Below the pieces are notes generated by a model that ran no database searches, was not told the DNA's origin, and saw nothing but the letters and a program-made list of their open reading frames with translations. Positions 42,045 through 50,857 of a DNA stretch of 64,000 nt are shown in pieces; positions within the stretch are counted from its first letter, which is position 1, and the number at the start of each line of letters is the position of its first letter. The stretch comes from a virus. The translations under genes and the position numbers were made by a program. The DNA is taken from positions 1-64,000 of IMG/VR virus record IMGVR_UViG_3300036782_000015. One strand, written 5' to 3'.

Positions 42045-42271
42045 GAGTATGGAACACCTTAGAAAAAGTATGGTGGTGCTGGCTGTTCAGCTACTTATTC
42101 CAGTTGGCAGGACTTATTCTAGTAGGAGTAGTGTGGTGGGGTATCCTAGACTTGGATGACTACTACGCTACCTACCCTCCAAACTTGACTATTTGGAGTA
42201 TAAAGGTTCTAAGTTGGGTAACCAGTTTCATTCTGGTATATCGTCTAGCTAAAAAGGAGGGGTCTCTGTAG
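42035..42271 (+). CDS. Small membrane protein
   Basis: 78 aa with two hydrophobic helices (FSYLFQLAGLILVGVVWW and IKVLSWVTSFILVY) and a basic end. Overlaps the previous gene by 10 nt. Unrecognised. Confidence 0.6.
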   Translation: MGVRVWNTLEKVWWCWLFSYLFQLAGLILVGVVWWGILDLDDYYATYPPNLTIWSIKVLSWVTSFILVYRLAKKEGSL

Positions 42272-42339
42272 AGAGACCTCTTATTTTGTGTTATATGACA
42301 AATAAAGGGAAAACTCTGAGAACTTCCCTTCTTTTATTT
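42258..42339 (+). terminator. Two consecutive terminators
   Basis: AGGGGTCTCT (42258-42267) with AGAGACCTCT (42272-42281) then TATTTTG; and AAGGGAA (42305-42311) with TTCCCTT (42324-42330) then CTTTTATTTC. Confidence 0.78.
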
Positions 42340-42369
42340 CAGAGACCTTGAAAGGAGAGATTTATCTAA

Positions 42370-43656
42370 ATGACTAATCAGATTATAGAAGCATTCCAAT
42401 TGTTGGCAGAGATAGGTGGAACTACATCAAGAACAGCTAAAGAAGATTACCTGAGAGCAGGTGAGGGTAACCTGATATTTAAGGAGATTCTAAGGAGAAC
42501 ATACCATCCAGACTTAATATTTGGGATTAAGAAGAAGTCCAAAACTAAACCCCTTGGTATTGAATTCAATGATGACCTTCAATACAACTATGATAAATAT
42601 ATGCTCCTTACTAACTTACTAGTTAGCAGAGACCTGACAGGTAACGCTGCACTAGAAGCACTAGATGGATTAATATCTACATGTGGCTTTATAGAAGCTG
42701 AGTGGTATATGAAGTCTATCCAAAAAGACTTTAAAATTGGCATTACTGCTAAGAGTATAAATAAAGTGTTCCCTGGATTTATACACCAGCATTCCTGTGC
42801 TTTGGCTATGCCACTGAAAACTTATCCTAAACGTTACATGGCTGATAAGAAACTAGATGGTTACAGATGTAATGCTGTAAACTACGGTGGGGGAAGAGTT
42901 CTTCTTAAATCTAGGAATGGTAAGATAATCTCTGGTTATACTGGCATTGAACAAGATATTGCTCAACTACCTGCTGGGTATGTATATGACGGTGAGATTA
43001 TGGCACCCTCTGGTAAGTTTGCCGATGTACAGAAATCTGCCTTTAAGAAAGCAGATGACAAAATTGGTATTCTCCATATCTTTGATGCTGTTCCTATAGA
43101 GGAATTTGAAGTAGGAGAAAGTACTGCAATCCTTGAAGAGCGTATTGTCTTCATGGAATCAATAGATGCTGAGTATATTCAAGAACTTCCTTTATGGAAC
43201 TTGGAATACGTAGTACCTGATGGAATCTTCTATGAAGACACTGAAGAGACTCAAGCAGAGGTATTCAGTATTTATAGGAAGAATAGAGCCTTGGGATATG
43301 AGGGTACTATGGTTAAGGACTTGGATGCTACCTATAAGTGTAAGCGTAGTCGTGACATCCAAAAAGTGGTAGACGTAGAAAGAGTTGACCTTGAAGTAGT
43401 AGGATTTGAAGAGGGCAAAGAAGGAACTAAAAATGAAGGGGTACTAGGAGCTTTAGTCGTTGAGTACAAAGGCAATGAGGTATCTATTGGTGGCGGTTAC
43501 ACTGATGAGATGCGTGTAGACCTTTGGGCTAGACGTAATGAACTGATTAACAAGGTGATAGAGATTGAATACCGAGAAGAGTCTACTAATAGTAAGACTG
43601 GTAAGAAGTCTCTACGTTTCCCTGAGTTCATAAGATTCCGTCCTGACAAAGAATAG
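42370..43656 (+). CDS. ATP-dependent DNA ligase
   Basis: 428 aa. Nucleotidyltransferase motif I is KLDG with nucleophile K161 (ADKKLDGYR); motif IV/V region GYEGTMVKDLDATYKCKRS; an OB domain follows (VVGFEEGKEGTKNEGVLGAL, then SLRFPEFIRFRP). N-terminal 150 residues form the DNA-binding helical domain. It seals Okazaki nicks in replication and repair. Adjacent to the flap exonuclease gene. Confidence 0.92.
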   Translation: MTNQIIEAFQLLAEIGGTTSRTAKEDYLRAGEGNLIFKEILRRTYHPDLIFGIKKKSKTKPLGIEFNDDLQYNYDKYMLLTNLLVSRDLTGNAALEALDGLISTCGFIEAEWYMKSIQKDFKIGITAKSINKVFPGFIHQHSCALAMPLKTYPKRYMADKKLDGYRCNAVNYGGGRVLLKSRNGKIISGYTGIEQDIAQLPAGYVYDGEIMAPSGKFADVQKSAFKKADDKIGILHIFDAVPIEEFEVGESTAILEERIVFMESIDAEYIQELPLWNLEYVVPDGIFYEDTEETQAEVFSIYRKNRALGYEGTMVKDLDATYKCKRSRDIQKVVDVERVDLEVVGFEEGKEGTKNEGVLGALVVEYKGNEVSIGGGYTDEMRVDLWARRNELINKVIEIEYREESTNSKTGKKSLRFPEFIRFRPDKE

Positions 43657-43669
43657 GAGTGGTTAATGT

Positions 43670-43972
43670 ATGAAGGAATTTCTCAAAGCACTACAATATC
43701 GATCTATGATAGATAGCTCTCCTGTAGCTGGTGCTGTAGACGAGCAACACAAAAAGTTAAGAGAAGAGTATAAGGCTCTTGAAGGTAGACGTGCACTGTT
43801 TAGTAGTGGCTCTACCAAGGAAGTTCGTGTTATCAGAATAGTGGAAGCTCACGAGAGATACCTACGAGTTAGTTATGAGTGCTTTGGGATGGACTATACG
43901 GTTGAAGTCTTTACCTGCATATGCTGGAATGGTATCTTCAGTGGGGAAGAAAGGATTAGTGACGTAGAATGA
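43670..43972 (+). CDS. Hypothetical protein
   Basis: 100 aa; helical first half, then a beta segment (VRVIRIVEAHERYLRVSYEC). Overlaps the sigma-like gene by 4 nt (ATGA type). Unrecognised. Confidence 0.6.
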   Translation: MKEFLKALQYRSMIDSSPVAGAVDEQHKKLREEYKALEGRRALFSSGSTKEVRVIRIVEAHERYLRVSYECFGMDYTVEVFTCICWNGIFSGEERISDVE

Positions 43973-44532
43973 ACGATATGACACCTCCTACTCACTTTGA
44001 GCCTGTATATCTCTTTAATAAGTATGAGCCACTTAGAAGAAAGATATACAACAAGTTCAAAGACCAGATGGCTAACTACACAGATAAGGAAGAGTTGTCT
44101 GCTGAAATAGACCGTACATTCCTAAGTTTAGTAACGGAATACAACCCCCATCGTGGGGTTGACTTTCCATACTATATTAAGAAGATGCTTGATTTACGTA
44201 TCTTCCATTGGGTTAACAAGTACCACAAGAACATAAACCGTGAGACGTATAGCAATGATGATAATGGTATTGTGGTGGAGGATACCCAGTATGCAGAGTT
44301 GCTTCAGCGTATAGTTGACCTTCATAGTATTGACCCAGACATCCAACTAGGAGAGAAACACAGAAATCTCATGATTGGGCTTCTAGTAGAGCAGAAGACT
44401 ATCCAGCAGTTAGCAGAGGAAGAAGGGGTACCTGCTAATAGGCTTCATGCTAGATTGTACTTCTTAATACAGAAATTTGACAAAGAGTATGCAAGACTAA
44501 TTGAGTGGTGGGGAGAGGACTTATATGACTAA
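43969..44532 (+). CDS. RNA polymerase sigma-like factor 2
   Basis: 187 aa. Region-2-like segment YNPHRGVDFPYYIKKMLDLR followed by IFHWVNKYHKN; region-4-like HTH EQKTIQQLAEEEGVPANRLH plus ARL. It probably acts as a middle or late transcription factor with host RNA polymerase. Together with the factor at 21853 this gives two sigma-like genes in the window. Confidence 0.72.
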   Translation: MNDMTPPTHFEPVYLFNKYEPLRRKIYNKFKDQMANYTDKEELSAEIDRTFLSLVTEYNPHRGVDFPYYIKKMLDLRIFHWVNKYHKNINRETYSNDDNGIVVEDTQYAELLQRIVDLHSIDPDIQLGEKHRNLMIGLLVEQKTIQQLAEEEGVPANRLHARLYFLIQKFDKEYARLIEWWGEDLYD

Positions 44533-44920
44533 TGAATACCAAATGAAGAAGCATGAGGAAGCTATGGCAACCAGGGTTAGTGATATTTTAAAAGCTATAG
44601 CCAGCTTTGAGAAATTTCACCGTAACCTTGACAAGATAGACAGTCCTATACAGCTTATGACTATCGTAGAAGACTGTCTAGTTTCTTGTGGTTCTGAACC
44701 TAAGCCACACTTCCTAGAAGTCAGTACCAATTTTGTACAAGTATATACATTAGTTAAGATGAATGCTAACCTGTACCCATTCTTTGCGGATGACCACCCA
44801 CAAAATGATAGATTTCATAAGGTTGTAACACAGACCCTCCTTGGGACGGATTTAATAGAGTCCGTTAAGTGGCTACCCAAAGAGAATGGCTCAATTTTAT
44901 TGGTGACAAGGAGGGTATAA
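44525..44920 (+). CDS. Hypothetical protein
   Basis: 131 aa from ATG 44525 (GGAGAGGAC), overlapping the sigma-like gene by 8 nt. Unrecognised. Confidence 0.55.
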   Translation: MTNEYQMKKHEEAMATRVSDILKAIASFEKFHRNLDKIDSPIQLMTIVEDCLVSCGSEPKPHFLEVSTNFVQVYTLVKMNANLYPFFADDHPQNDRFHKVVTQTLLGTDLIESVKWLPKENGSILLVTRRV

Positions 44921-44921
44921 G

Positions 44922-45296
44922 ATGATAGCAGTTATTATCGAGGGGTGGTCAGACCATAATGCTATTCGCAGAGTCTACAGCCCAAAAGACGTTCAAACCA
45001 TAGTAACTAATGGTACTAAAATGAATAACCGTATCAGTGAGCAGATTCAGGAAGCCTTAGACATGGGGCTTCCTACTTTCATATTATCTGACCCTGATAA
45101 GGCTGGAGATGACCTTGCTAGTATGGTTAAGAGTAACTTTAATATCTCTAGGCTCACGGTAGACCCTGCTAAGGCAAAGCAAGAGCGTATGTTTAGAACG
45201 AAATATGGCATTGAGTATTGCACCGATGAATATTTAAAAGAGTTACTGGAGGGAGCGGTTCAGTATGGAAGGCACAAAAATATGCATCGCCTGTGA
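44922..45296 (+). CDS. TOPRIM protein, ribonuclease-M5-like
   Basis: 124 aa: a single TOPRIM domain. VIIEGWSDHNAI carries the Glu and FILSDPDKAGDD the DxD, as in RnmV/M5 and small primase-like proteins. M5 matures 5S rRNA; a phage version may process a structured RNA. The enzymatic target is unknown. Confidence 0.75.
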   Translation: MIAVIIEGWSDHNAIRRVYSPKDVQTIVTNGTKMNNRISEQIQEALDMGLPTFILSDPDKAGDDLASMVKSNFNISRLTVDPAKAKQERMFRTKYGIEYCTDEYLKELLEGAVQYGRHKNMHRL

Positions 45297-45558
45297 TTTA
45301 GAGCTATCTGTGGATGAGTTCCATAGAGACAAGAAGTCTCCTGATGGAAGAGTACGCAAATGTAAATTGTGTACTAAGATGAACAGAGGAGCAAAGAAGC
45401 CTATCACTAAAAGCAGAAGTGTATCCCTTACGGCTATCAGGCTGTCTAGAGCAATAAATACCCTTGCTAAACGCATGAAGATTCCAGTAAGTCTTCAAGT
45501 GAACAATGACACGTCCATTACTGTTACTATCAAGGGGGAGACATCAGATGAAGAATAA
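45265..45558 (+). CDS. Zinc-finger protein
   Basis: 97 aa. CIACDLELSVDEFHRDKKSP followed by CKLC forms a treble-clef-like site common in small phage proteins. The C-terminal part is basic, then beta-rich. Overlaps both neighbours. Confidence 0.65.
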   Translation: MEGTKICIACDLELSVDEFHRDKKSPDGRVRKCKLCTKMNRGAKKPITKSRSVSLTAIRLSRAINTLAKRMKIPVSLQVNNDTSITVTIKGETSDEE

Positions 45559-46174
45559 GGGTAAGGGAATTGTAATACAAGGTAGTGTTGGAGCAGGGAA
45601 GAGTACTCTAGCTGAGATGTTGGCAGCACATACAGGTATTACTTTATTCAGAGAACCAGTTAAGAGCAACCCTTACTTAACTGATTACTATAAAGATCCA
45701 CATAAACATGGGTATGCAATGCAGGTATTCCTACTACATGAACGCTTCAAGCAAGCCCTACATGCAACTCGATTAGACGAACACATTATGGATATGAGCA
45801 TGTATGGAAACTTAATATTTGCTTCTATTATGACTCAAGAGGGCATTATATCTGAGCGTAATATGAATGACTATGTTAATATGTTCCATCAATTCCGTAA
45901 GCTAACTGAACCACCAGCACTTATGGTCTACTTAAAGTGCTCCACTGATGAATGTATCAACCGAATTCAAAAAAGAAATAGGAAATCGGAGTTGGACGTA
46001 GAGCGTTCGTATTGGGAGAAGCTAAACCAAGCGTATGAAGTGTGGTACAGAACATACTCCTACAGTCCTAAGGTTGAAATTGACGTTACAAATATCAACA
46101 TAGTTGATAGCAAGGAATCAGCTCACTATGTAATGGAGACTATTATGAAAGAACACGTCAAGGCTACCCTTTAG
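45548..46174 (+). CDS. Deoxynucleoside kinase
   Basis: 208 aa from ATG 45548. P-loop GSVGAGKST (12-20), substrate motif FREPVKSNPYL, the MDMSMYGNLIFA segment (DRS-like region) and a lid with RIQKRNRKSE. Resembles Gram-positive deoxyadenosine/deoxyguanosine kinases. It should salvage deoxynucleosides from degraded host DNA. A terminator overlaps its stop. Confidence 0.85.
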   Translation: MKNKGKGIVIQGSVGAGKSTLAEMLAAHTGITLFREPVKSNPYLTDYYKDPHKHGYAMQVFLLHERFKQALHATRLDEHIMDMSMYGNLIFASIMTQEGIISERNMNDYVNMFHQFRKLTEPPALMVYLKCSTDECINRIQKRNRKSELDVERSYWEKLNQAYEVWYRTYSYSPKVEIDVTNINIVDSKESAHYVMETIMKEHVKATL

Positions 46175-46190
46175 GGTAGTCTTTTCTTTT
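46160..46190 (+). terminator. Terminator overlapping kinase stop
   Basis: AAGGCTACCC (46160-46169), loop TTTA, GGGTAGTCTT (46174-46183, one G-U), then TTCTTTT. Confidence 0.85.
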
Positions 46191-46204
46191 ATAGGTCTAC
46201 TGGT

Positions 46205-46233
46205 TTGACTTTTTTCAAGGATTCGGAAAAAAT
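46205..46233 (+). promoter_or_regulatory. Predicted promoter of the AAAAAT family
   Basis: TTGACT (46205-46210), 17-bp spacer, AAAAAT (46228-46233). Directly after the kinase terminator, it starts the run of small genes to 48011. Confidence 0.5.
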
Positions 46234-46281
46234 AAGGATGTGGTCGAGGGACACACCAAGCATAAAGGAGAGGTGATATTC

Positions 46282-46503
46282 GTGAGGATACAACGAATAA
46301 CAGATGACTGTAGTTGTAACAACTGTTTGGACAGAGGTTTGAAAGAAGCCTACAAGATATATGTGGGTAGAACTTCCACGACGACTGTAATAACTCTATG
46401 TGTAGGGTGTCTAGTTAGATTAGACGCTGATATTCACAGAGAGGTTAGGAAGCTAGCCATGAGTGATATAGTTGTTTCTCTTCAAAAGGGTAGGGAGGAA
46501 TAG
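46282..46503 (+). CDS. Small zinc-binding protein
   Basis: 73 aa from GTG 46282, chosen because AAGGAGAGGTGA is at 46264-46275. Cys motif DCSCNNC plus CVGC. Unrecognised. Confidence 0.55.
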   Translation: MRIQRITDDCSCNNCLDRGLKEAYKIYVGRTSTTTVITLCVGCLVRLDADIHREVRKLAMSDIVVSLQKGREE

Positions 46504-46506
46504 TAC

Positions 46507-46731
46507 ATGTCAAATGACCTAGAAGAACTTAAACGTAGAGCACTCCTAGCACGAAACAGTAAGAAACAACCTAAAGGAGCTTCAGCCCTTACACAAGAGG
46601 ATATGATGCTGGTACTTCATCCAGATGAGGCACAACTGATACTAGATTTCATGTATGGAGCTATTCAGTGTAAAGAACTAAAGGCTGACCACAAGTTGGC
46701 GCTTACTATAATTGACCATATGGAGGGGTAG
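46507..46731 (+). CDS. Hypothetical small protein
   Basis: 74 aa, helical, LEELKRRALLARNSKKQ at the start. GGGAGG upstream. Unrecognised. Confidence 0.55.
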   Translation: MSNDLEELKRRALLARNSKKQPKGASALTQEDMMLVLHPDEAQLILDFMYGAIQCKELKADHKLALTIIDHMEG

Positions 46732-46734
46732 ATA

Positions 46735-47046
46735 ATGATGACAAATGGTGAAGTAAGGGATGAAGCAGTAAAGGTATTGGAAGAGTGGGCACAAGAGAAG
46801 CCAGAAATGTTTGTATCTGGTGGAGAGCCTAGTTTCTGTTGGGAGATGAGACATTCAGCTATCAGAAAGGTGCTAGAGGATAATGACATTACTGAGTACA
46901 TGGATGATATCGAACAGATTGATGGTTTCTTACACTACAGTCATCTAGCAACAGCAAGAAAGTATGTAGAAGAGTACCTAGCAGAGGAACACGGTAAGTT
47001 TAGTAAGGTGGCTGAAGTAGGTCACAGACAATCAGACTTTATGTAG
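46735..47046 (+). CDS. Hypothetical protein
   Basis: 103 aa, acidic helical; two adjacent ATGs (46735, 46738). Unrecognised. Confidence 0.6.
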   Translation: MMTNGEVRDEAVKVLEEWAQEKPEMFVSGGEPSFCWEMRHSAIRKVLEDNDITEYMDDIEQIDGFLHYSHLATARKYVEEYLAEEHGKFSKVAEVGHRQSDFM

Positions 47047-47058
47047 GAGGAATGGAAA

Positions 47059-47397
47059 ATGAATGAATTTAATATGGATATTGAGTTGTTCCTGGATATA
47101 GACAAGTTTCTATTACCAGGGGTAAAGGTTGGTAGCCTTAATATAGATGTATCTGTTCATGCTGGTAAGCCAGAAGGCACAGTAATCTTATCTCATCTAG
47201 TGGTGTACCCTGATGGAGTGAGCCATGTATTCATAGTGGATCATGGTAGTAAAGGTATTACAATGGCACTATTTGATGAAGCAAGATGTGGTGCCGCACC
47301 TATACCTGATGGTGAGGAAAGATTGTCTAAGCAAGTCCTACAAATGATGATGGCTATTGCCAGTGGGGAGGATGTTAAGAATGGAACAGTACATTAA
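47059..47397 (+). CDS. Hypothetical protein
   Basis: 112 aa, beta-rich first half (VKVGSLNIDVSVHAG), AGGAGGAA upstream. Overlaps the next gene by 17 nt. Unrecognised. Confidence 0.6.
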   Translation: MNEFNMDIELFLDIDKFLLPGVKVGSLNIDVSVHAGKPEGTVILSHLVVYPDGVSHVFIVDHGSKGITMALFDEARCGAAPIPDGEERLSKQVLQMMMAIASGEDVKNGTVH

Positions 47398-47737
47398 TCT
47401 ACAAGGGACTGTAACAGGTCGCTTTACTTCAGAAGCAGAGAATGAGGTAGCAGTACCACAGATGAGTTTTGTAGGTGTAGTAGAGGTTAGTGATTTCATG
47501 CCAACCTTCAGCATCTATGATATAATGGGTATCAAGCCTGAGACTGAGGTTGCTCATAGAGAGAAAGAGTTAGCATTTTGGGAGCGTAAATATAGGGCTA
47601 CTAACAAGGCTAGTCAGAAGAAGCGTATCAAACGTAAGGTAAACTTTAAGCAACATATGCTAGCCAAGGCTAAAGAAGACATGGAAAACTATTACACAAG
47701 TAAGGAGAAAGCTAATGAAGACAGAAATAGCAAATAA
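47381..47737 (+). CDS. Hypothetical protein with basic C-terminus
   Basis: 118 aa from ATG 47381 (GGGAGG). Second half strongly basic and helical (NKASQKKRIKRKVNFKQ), suggesting nucleic-acid binding. Unrecognised. Confidence 0.6.
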   Translation: MEQYINLQGTVTGRFTSEAENEVAVPQMSFVGVVEVSDFMPTFSIYDIMGIKPETEVAHREKELAFWERKYRATNKASQKKRIKRKVNFKQHMLAKAKEDMENYYTSKEKANEDRNSK

Positions 47738-48011
47738 GATTACAGAAGCACCAGAGGGGGTAAAGGAAGAGAGCCAAGCGGTAGAGAGGGTTATGAACCG
47801 CTTGCCTTTACACCAAGCACCTCATGATAAGATGTTCCCTAAAGTTAATGGTTTACGTACCTTTAATGGGGAAGCATGGATTGACTTTGGTATAGAGAGG
47901 TACGAACGATTAATACCTCTCACTAATAAGAGTCGGATTAAAAGGCGTATGCAGAAGGACATCATCTTCATGAGGAAGTACCGAGAAGACAGACTAAGGA
48001 GACAACTTTAA
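47715..48011 (+). CDS. Hypothetical protein
   Basis: 98 aa; basic C-terminus (KSRIKRRMQKDI, KYREDRLRRQL). Overlaps the previous gene by 23 nt; a terminator begins inside its 3' end. Confidence 0.6.
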   Translation: MKTEIANKITEAPEGVKEESQAVERVMNRLPLHQAPHDKMFPKVNGLRTFNGEAWIDFGIERYERLIPLTNKSRIKRRMQKDIIFMRKYREDRLRRQL

Positions 48012-48030
48012 TGTTGTCTCCTTTTTTATT
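47996..48030 (+). terminator. Terminator
   Basis: AAGGAGACAAC (47996-48006), loop TTTAAT, GTTGTCTCCTT (48013-48023), then TTTTATT. Confidence 0.9.
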
Positions 48031-48048
48031 TACTGTAAGAGGATTGAT

Positions 48049-48077
48049 TTGCTTTTCTCTCTGTTTCGTGTGAAAAT
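48049..48077 (+). promoter_or_regulatory. Predicted promoter of the AAAAAT family
   Basis: TTGCTT (48049-48054), 17-bp spacer containing GTTTCGTGT, GAAAAT (48072-48077) with TGt before it. Confidence 0.45.
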
Positions 48078-48128
48078 TGACTCATGGAAGTCAGAAGTAC
48101 ATTGAGTCTAAAAGGAGAGGTGTATAAA

Positions 48129-48800
48129 ATGGATAGCTTAACAGTTGGTGAATGGAGAATACTTTTGCTTAGCAAGTGCGTAGAGGAAGACGCTGATCTG
48201 TACATGTACACTGATGTGTTACGCAGAGAAGGTAAGAGAGCGATTCTGTCAATCACTAGGGGAGATGCTAAGATTCTGAATGAGTACCTTGCAGATGGGC
48301 AGGGTGAACACTTTAGAGAACAATTTAGAAAAGAGTGGATATTCACTGGTAAGGTAAAAGACAACGGTAGAGGTAATAAAACAACATGTGAATACTGCCA
48401 ACATCAGCAGATTAGATATAGATACTTATGCAAGAATACTAAAACTGGTGTCTATCTGGAACTTGGAAGCGTGTGCGTAGGTTATATTGTACATGGGGAA
48501 GCTAAGATGAGGGATAAAGAGTTTAGTAAGAATTTTGTAGAAGGCTTAGATAGTCTTAGAAAGAAACCTTATACTCCAGACCCACAAGATGTGGAGCATA
48601 GACGTAACCACCAAATGGACGCAATTAGATATGCAGCAGGAATTATACATAGCGCTGGGCATGGGGACAATAGTTTCTTCCAAAGCCTACAGAAGCAATG
48701 GAACGAGGGTAATGCTCTATCTGATAAGCAGTTTGATGCTTTAAAGAATATGGCAATCAGAATACGTGAAGCACGTAAACGTAAGGAGGTAGCACAATAA
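48129..48800 (+). CDS. Protein with Cys4 domain
   Basis: 223 aa from ATG 48129 (AAAAGGAGAGG). Central CEYCQHQQIRYRYLCKNT ... LGSVCVGY is a small Cys-rich domain common in phage hypothetical proteins. The C-terminal half is helical and basic. No function known. Confidence 0.65.
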   Translation: MDSLTVGEWRILLLSKCVEEDADLYMYTDVLRREGKRAILSITRGDAKILNEYLADGQGEHFREQFRKEWIFTGKVKDNGRGNKTTCEYCQHQQIRYRYLCKNTKTGVYLELGSVCVGYIVHGEAKMRDKEFSKNFVEGLDSLRKKPYTPDPQDVEHRRNHQMDAIRYAAGIIHSAGHGDNSFFQSLQKQWNEGNALSDKQFDALKNMAIRIREARKRKEVAQ

Positions 48801-49237
48801 TGGGATTAGTACACAGAAACATACATGCAGATATGGATAAGGATTTAGACCCAGGAGAGAAGTTACTAAAGCTAACAACTAATAAGGCTTTTGGTAAGCT
48901 AATGGAAGGTAGGGAGGTCTTTGCTAAATTTGAGACTATTGAGCACCAACATGTTAAAGGGTGTAGAAAGTGTAATATCTCAAGAAAAGGTAAATTCTGT
49001 CATGAGTGTGGTTCACAAATAACAGATAAACTACCAATAGGGGTTGTCAAGGATACTAGGTGGATAGGACTTTCAATGGAGTGGAAAGAGAATTGCAGTA
49101 GTGACTTTAGGGATGATGAAAGAGAGCTAATGGAGTGTAGTAACCATCCACACTCTGGTGGTCGCCATTGGAAGAAGGCTAGTATGCAGTTAGGTTACTT
49201 TGTTGATACTAAAATTTGGTACTGGAGGGGTTATTAA
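48800..49237 (+). CDS. Zinc-ribbon protein
   Basis: 145 aa; CRKCNISRKGKFCHECG is a classic zinc ribbon. Overlaps neighbours by 1 nt at each end. Unrecognised beyond that. Confidence 0.65.
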   Translation: MGLVHRNIHADMDKDLDPGEKLLKLTTNKAFGKLMEGREVFAKFETIEHQHVKGCRKCNISRKGKFCHECGSQITDKLPIGVVKDTRWIGLSMEWKENCSSDFRDDERELMECSNHPHSGGRHWKKASMQLGYFVDTKIWYWRGY

Positions 49238-49611
49238 TGGCATTCGATAAAGCTAAGAAGGAAGAAGTACGAGAAATAGGTAAAAGACCTTGGAATATAT
49301 CTGTAACACCAGAGGTTGAGCCTATCTATACAATGAAGTGCATCCTAATTATTGGTACAGGAGTTACTGTCAGCAAGAGCCACTACCTAGATGACCAAGG
49401 TTCAGAGTTAAGAGAAGGTACTAAAGGGGTAATTCAGGAAGTTAGGATAACAAAGGATAAGATTTTATACTCTATACTGTTCGAAGAAGTACACTGGATA
49501 TTTGAAGATATGGGTGGGGCATATGGTAGTGTTGAAGCTAGTACTTTATGGTACACTGTGGAGAAGATGGATGAGCTAGGTATTAAAGTAGATGGGAGAG
49601 ATGTAAAGTGA
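49237..49611 (+). CDS. Hypothetical protein
   Basis: 124 aa from ATG 49237 (GGAGGGG). Beta-rich with IQEVRITKDKILYSILFEE, perhaps an SH3-like barrel. Unrecognised. Confidence 0.6.
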   Translation: MAFDKAKKEEVREIGKRPWNISVTPEVEPIYTMKCILIIGTGVTVSKSHYLDDQGSELREGTKGVIQEVRITKDKILYSILFEEVHWIFEDMGGAYGSVEASTLWYTVEKMDELGIKVDGRDVK

Positions 49612-50204
49612 AGAGCACATTAGAAGAAGTAATAGGTGGTAAGCTTCAAAACAAGCCTAGACAGGCTGTACTTAAAGCTAGCGGTAAACTTGAGCCTATT
49701 GAGTATAACGACCAGATAGTGGAAGTTATTCGTTGTAATGAGTGTAACATCGAACACCTAGTACATGAGAATAGCTACCTGGAGATAATAGGAAACCTCC
49801 ATGTTGGGGGTGAGGGCAGAGGTGGTCTTCTAGGTAATGGGGACTGGAAGAATATTGGTGTCCCTGTATATCACTTCTGTATAAACAATCATTGCCTGTC
49901 TGATTATGTGCGTAAAATAGAGTTGAAAGAGCTATCGGATGCAGGTCAGATACCGAGCATACATTATAAGTCAAGATTCTATACTACTGTGCCTTTAGCC
50001 GTGTCTAATGACAGCCACATAAAGGATCATACTACGGTAGAGGTAGTGAACATCCGTGAGGATGGCATCAGGATTAGAACTGATGTTCATACAGAAGGTG
50101 AAGGCAGAAAGTGTAGAGAGTTGTCAGTACAAGAATTTGTACTTCAAAAGTGGTTAGAAGAGGGTAAGCTAGAGGTACTTCCTGACACTAAGGAGGGAGA
50201 GTAG
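49608..50204 (+). CDS. Tandem paralogue A, zinc-site protein
   Basis: 198 aa from GTG 49608. Pattern TLEEVIGGKLQ, RCNECNIEHL, YLEIIGNLHVGGEGRGGLLG and HFCINNHCL is shared with the following gene. The two Cys pairs could bind zinc. Function unknown. Confidence 0.65.
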   Translation: MKSTLEEVIGGKLQNKPRQAVLKASGKLEPIEYNDQIVEVIRCNECNIEHLVHENSYLEIIGNLHVGGEGRGGLLGNGDWKNIGVPVYHFCINNHCLSDYVRKIELKELSDAGQIPSIHYKSRFYTTVPLAVSNDSHIKDHTTVEVVNIREDGIRIRTDVHTEGEGRKCRELSVQEFVLQKWLEEGKLEVLPDTKEGE

Positions 50205-50205
50205 T

Positions 50206-50772
50206 ATGACTAAAACTCTAGAGGATGTAGTAGGAATGAAGGTTAACAAGCAGCTTAGAAAAGGTGTAGTTAAGCGTACGGGGGTTATTCAAGAAGTACC
50301 AGAAGGGGAACAGGTAGATTATGTTACCTGTTCTTACTGTCAAGCACGACACTTGTATGAATCAAGCACCTATGTGGAGCTTGTAGGAAACCTACATTCA
50401 GGTGAGGGTGGGGGTCTCCTAGGCAACCCAGACTGGAAAGAGCATGGCGTACCTGCATCTTACTACTGTGTGGATAAACATTGTCTGTCTAAACATGTAC
50501 AAAAATGTGAGCATGAAGTAATAGACAGTAATAATAACGTTTATCTACGTGAGGGTGAGACTTTAGATATTGTCTATGGAGTAGAAACAGAAAAGAGACT
50601 CATATTATCAGGTACGGTGGTGCATATCTTAGAGCGGAAACATGATGTCATTACCCTAGACGTACCAAGAGGGCTTCCTCTTGATAGCGTAACCGTGTCA
50701 GTCCCAAGAGAAACCATTAGGCAATGGTTTAAGGACGACAAAGTAAAGCGTAGCAGTAGCAAACGTCCTTGA
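50206..50772 (+). CDS. Tandem paralogue B, zinc-site protein
   Basis: 188 aa. TLEDVVGMKVN, TCSYCQARHL, YVELVGNLHSGEGGGLLGN and YYCVDKHCL align with paralogue A; the C-terminal halves have diverged. Ends where the next promoter begins. Confidence 0.65.
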   Translation: MTKTLEDVVGMKVNKQLRKGVVKRTGVIQEVPEGEQVDYVTCSYCQARHLYESSTYVELVGNLHSGEGGGLLGNPDWKEHGVPASYYCVDKHCLSKHVQKCEHEVIDSNNNVYLREGETLDIVYGVETEKRLILSGTVVHILERKHDVITLDVPRGLPLDSVTVSVPRETIRQWFKDDKVKRSSSKRP

Positions 50773-50797
50773 TTTCTGTTTCCAGTCGTGAGAAAAT
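50769..50797 (+). promoter_or_regulatory. Predicted promoter of the AAAAAT family
   Basis: TTGATT (50769-50774), 17-bp spacer, GAAAAT (50792-50797) with TGa before it. The -35 box overlaps the stop codon of paralogue B. Confidence 0.5.
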
Positions 50798-50857
50798 GGT
50801 CTTGTGAGAGGGAGGGAGTCCTCCCCTACAGACCAGAGCTAAAAGGAGAGGGTATTA

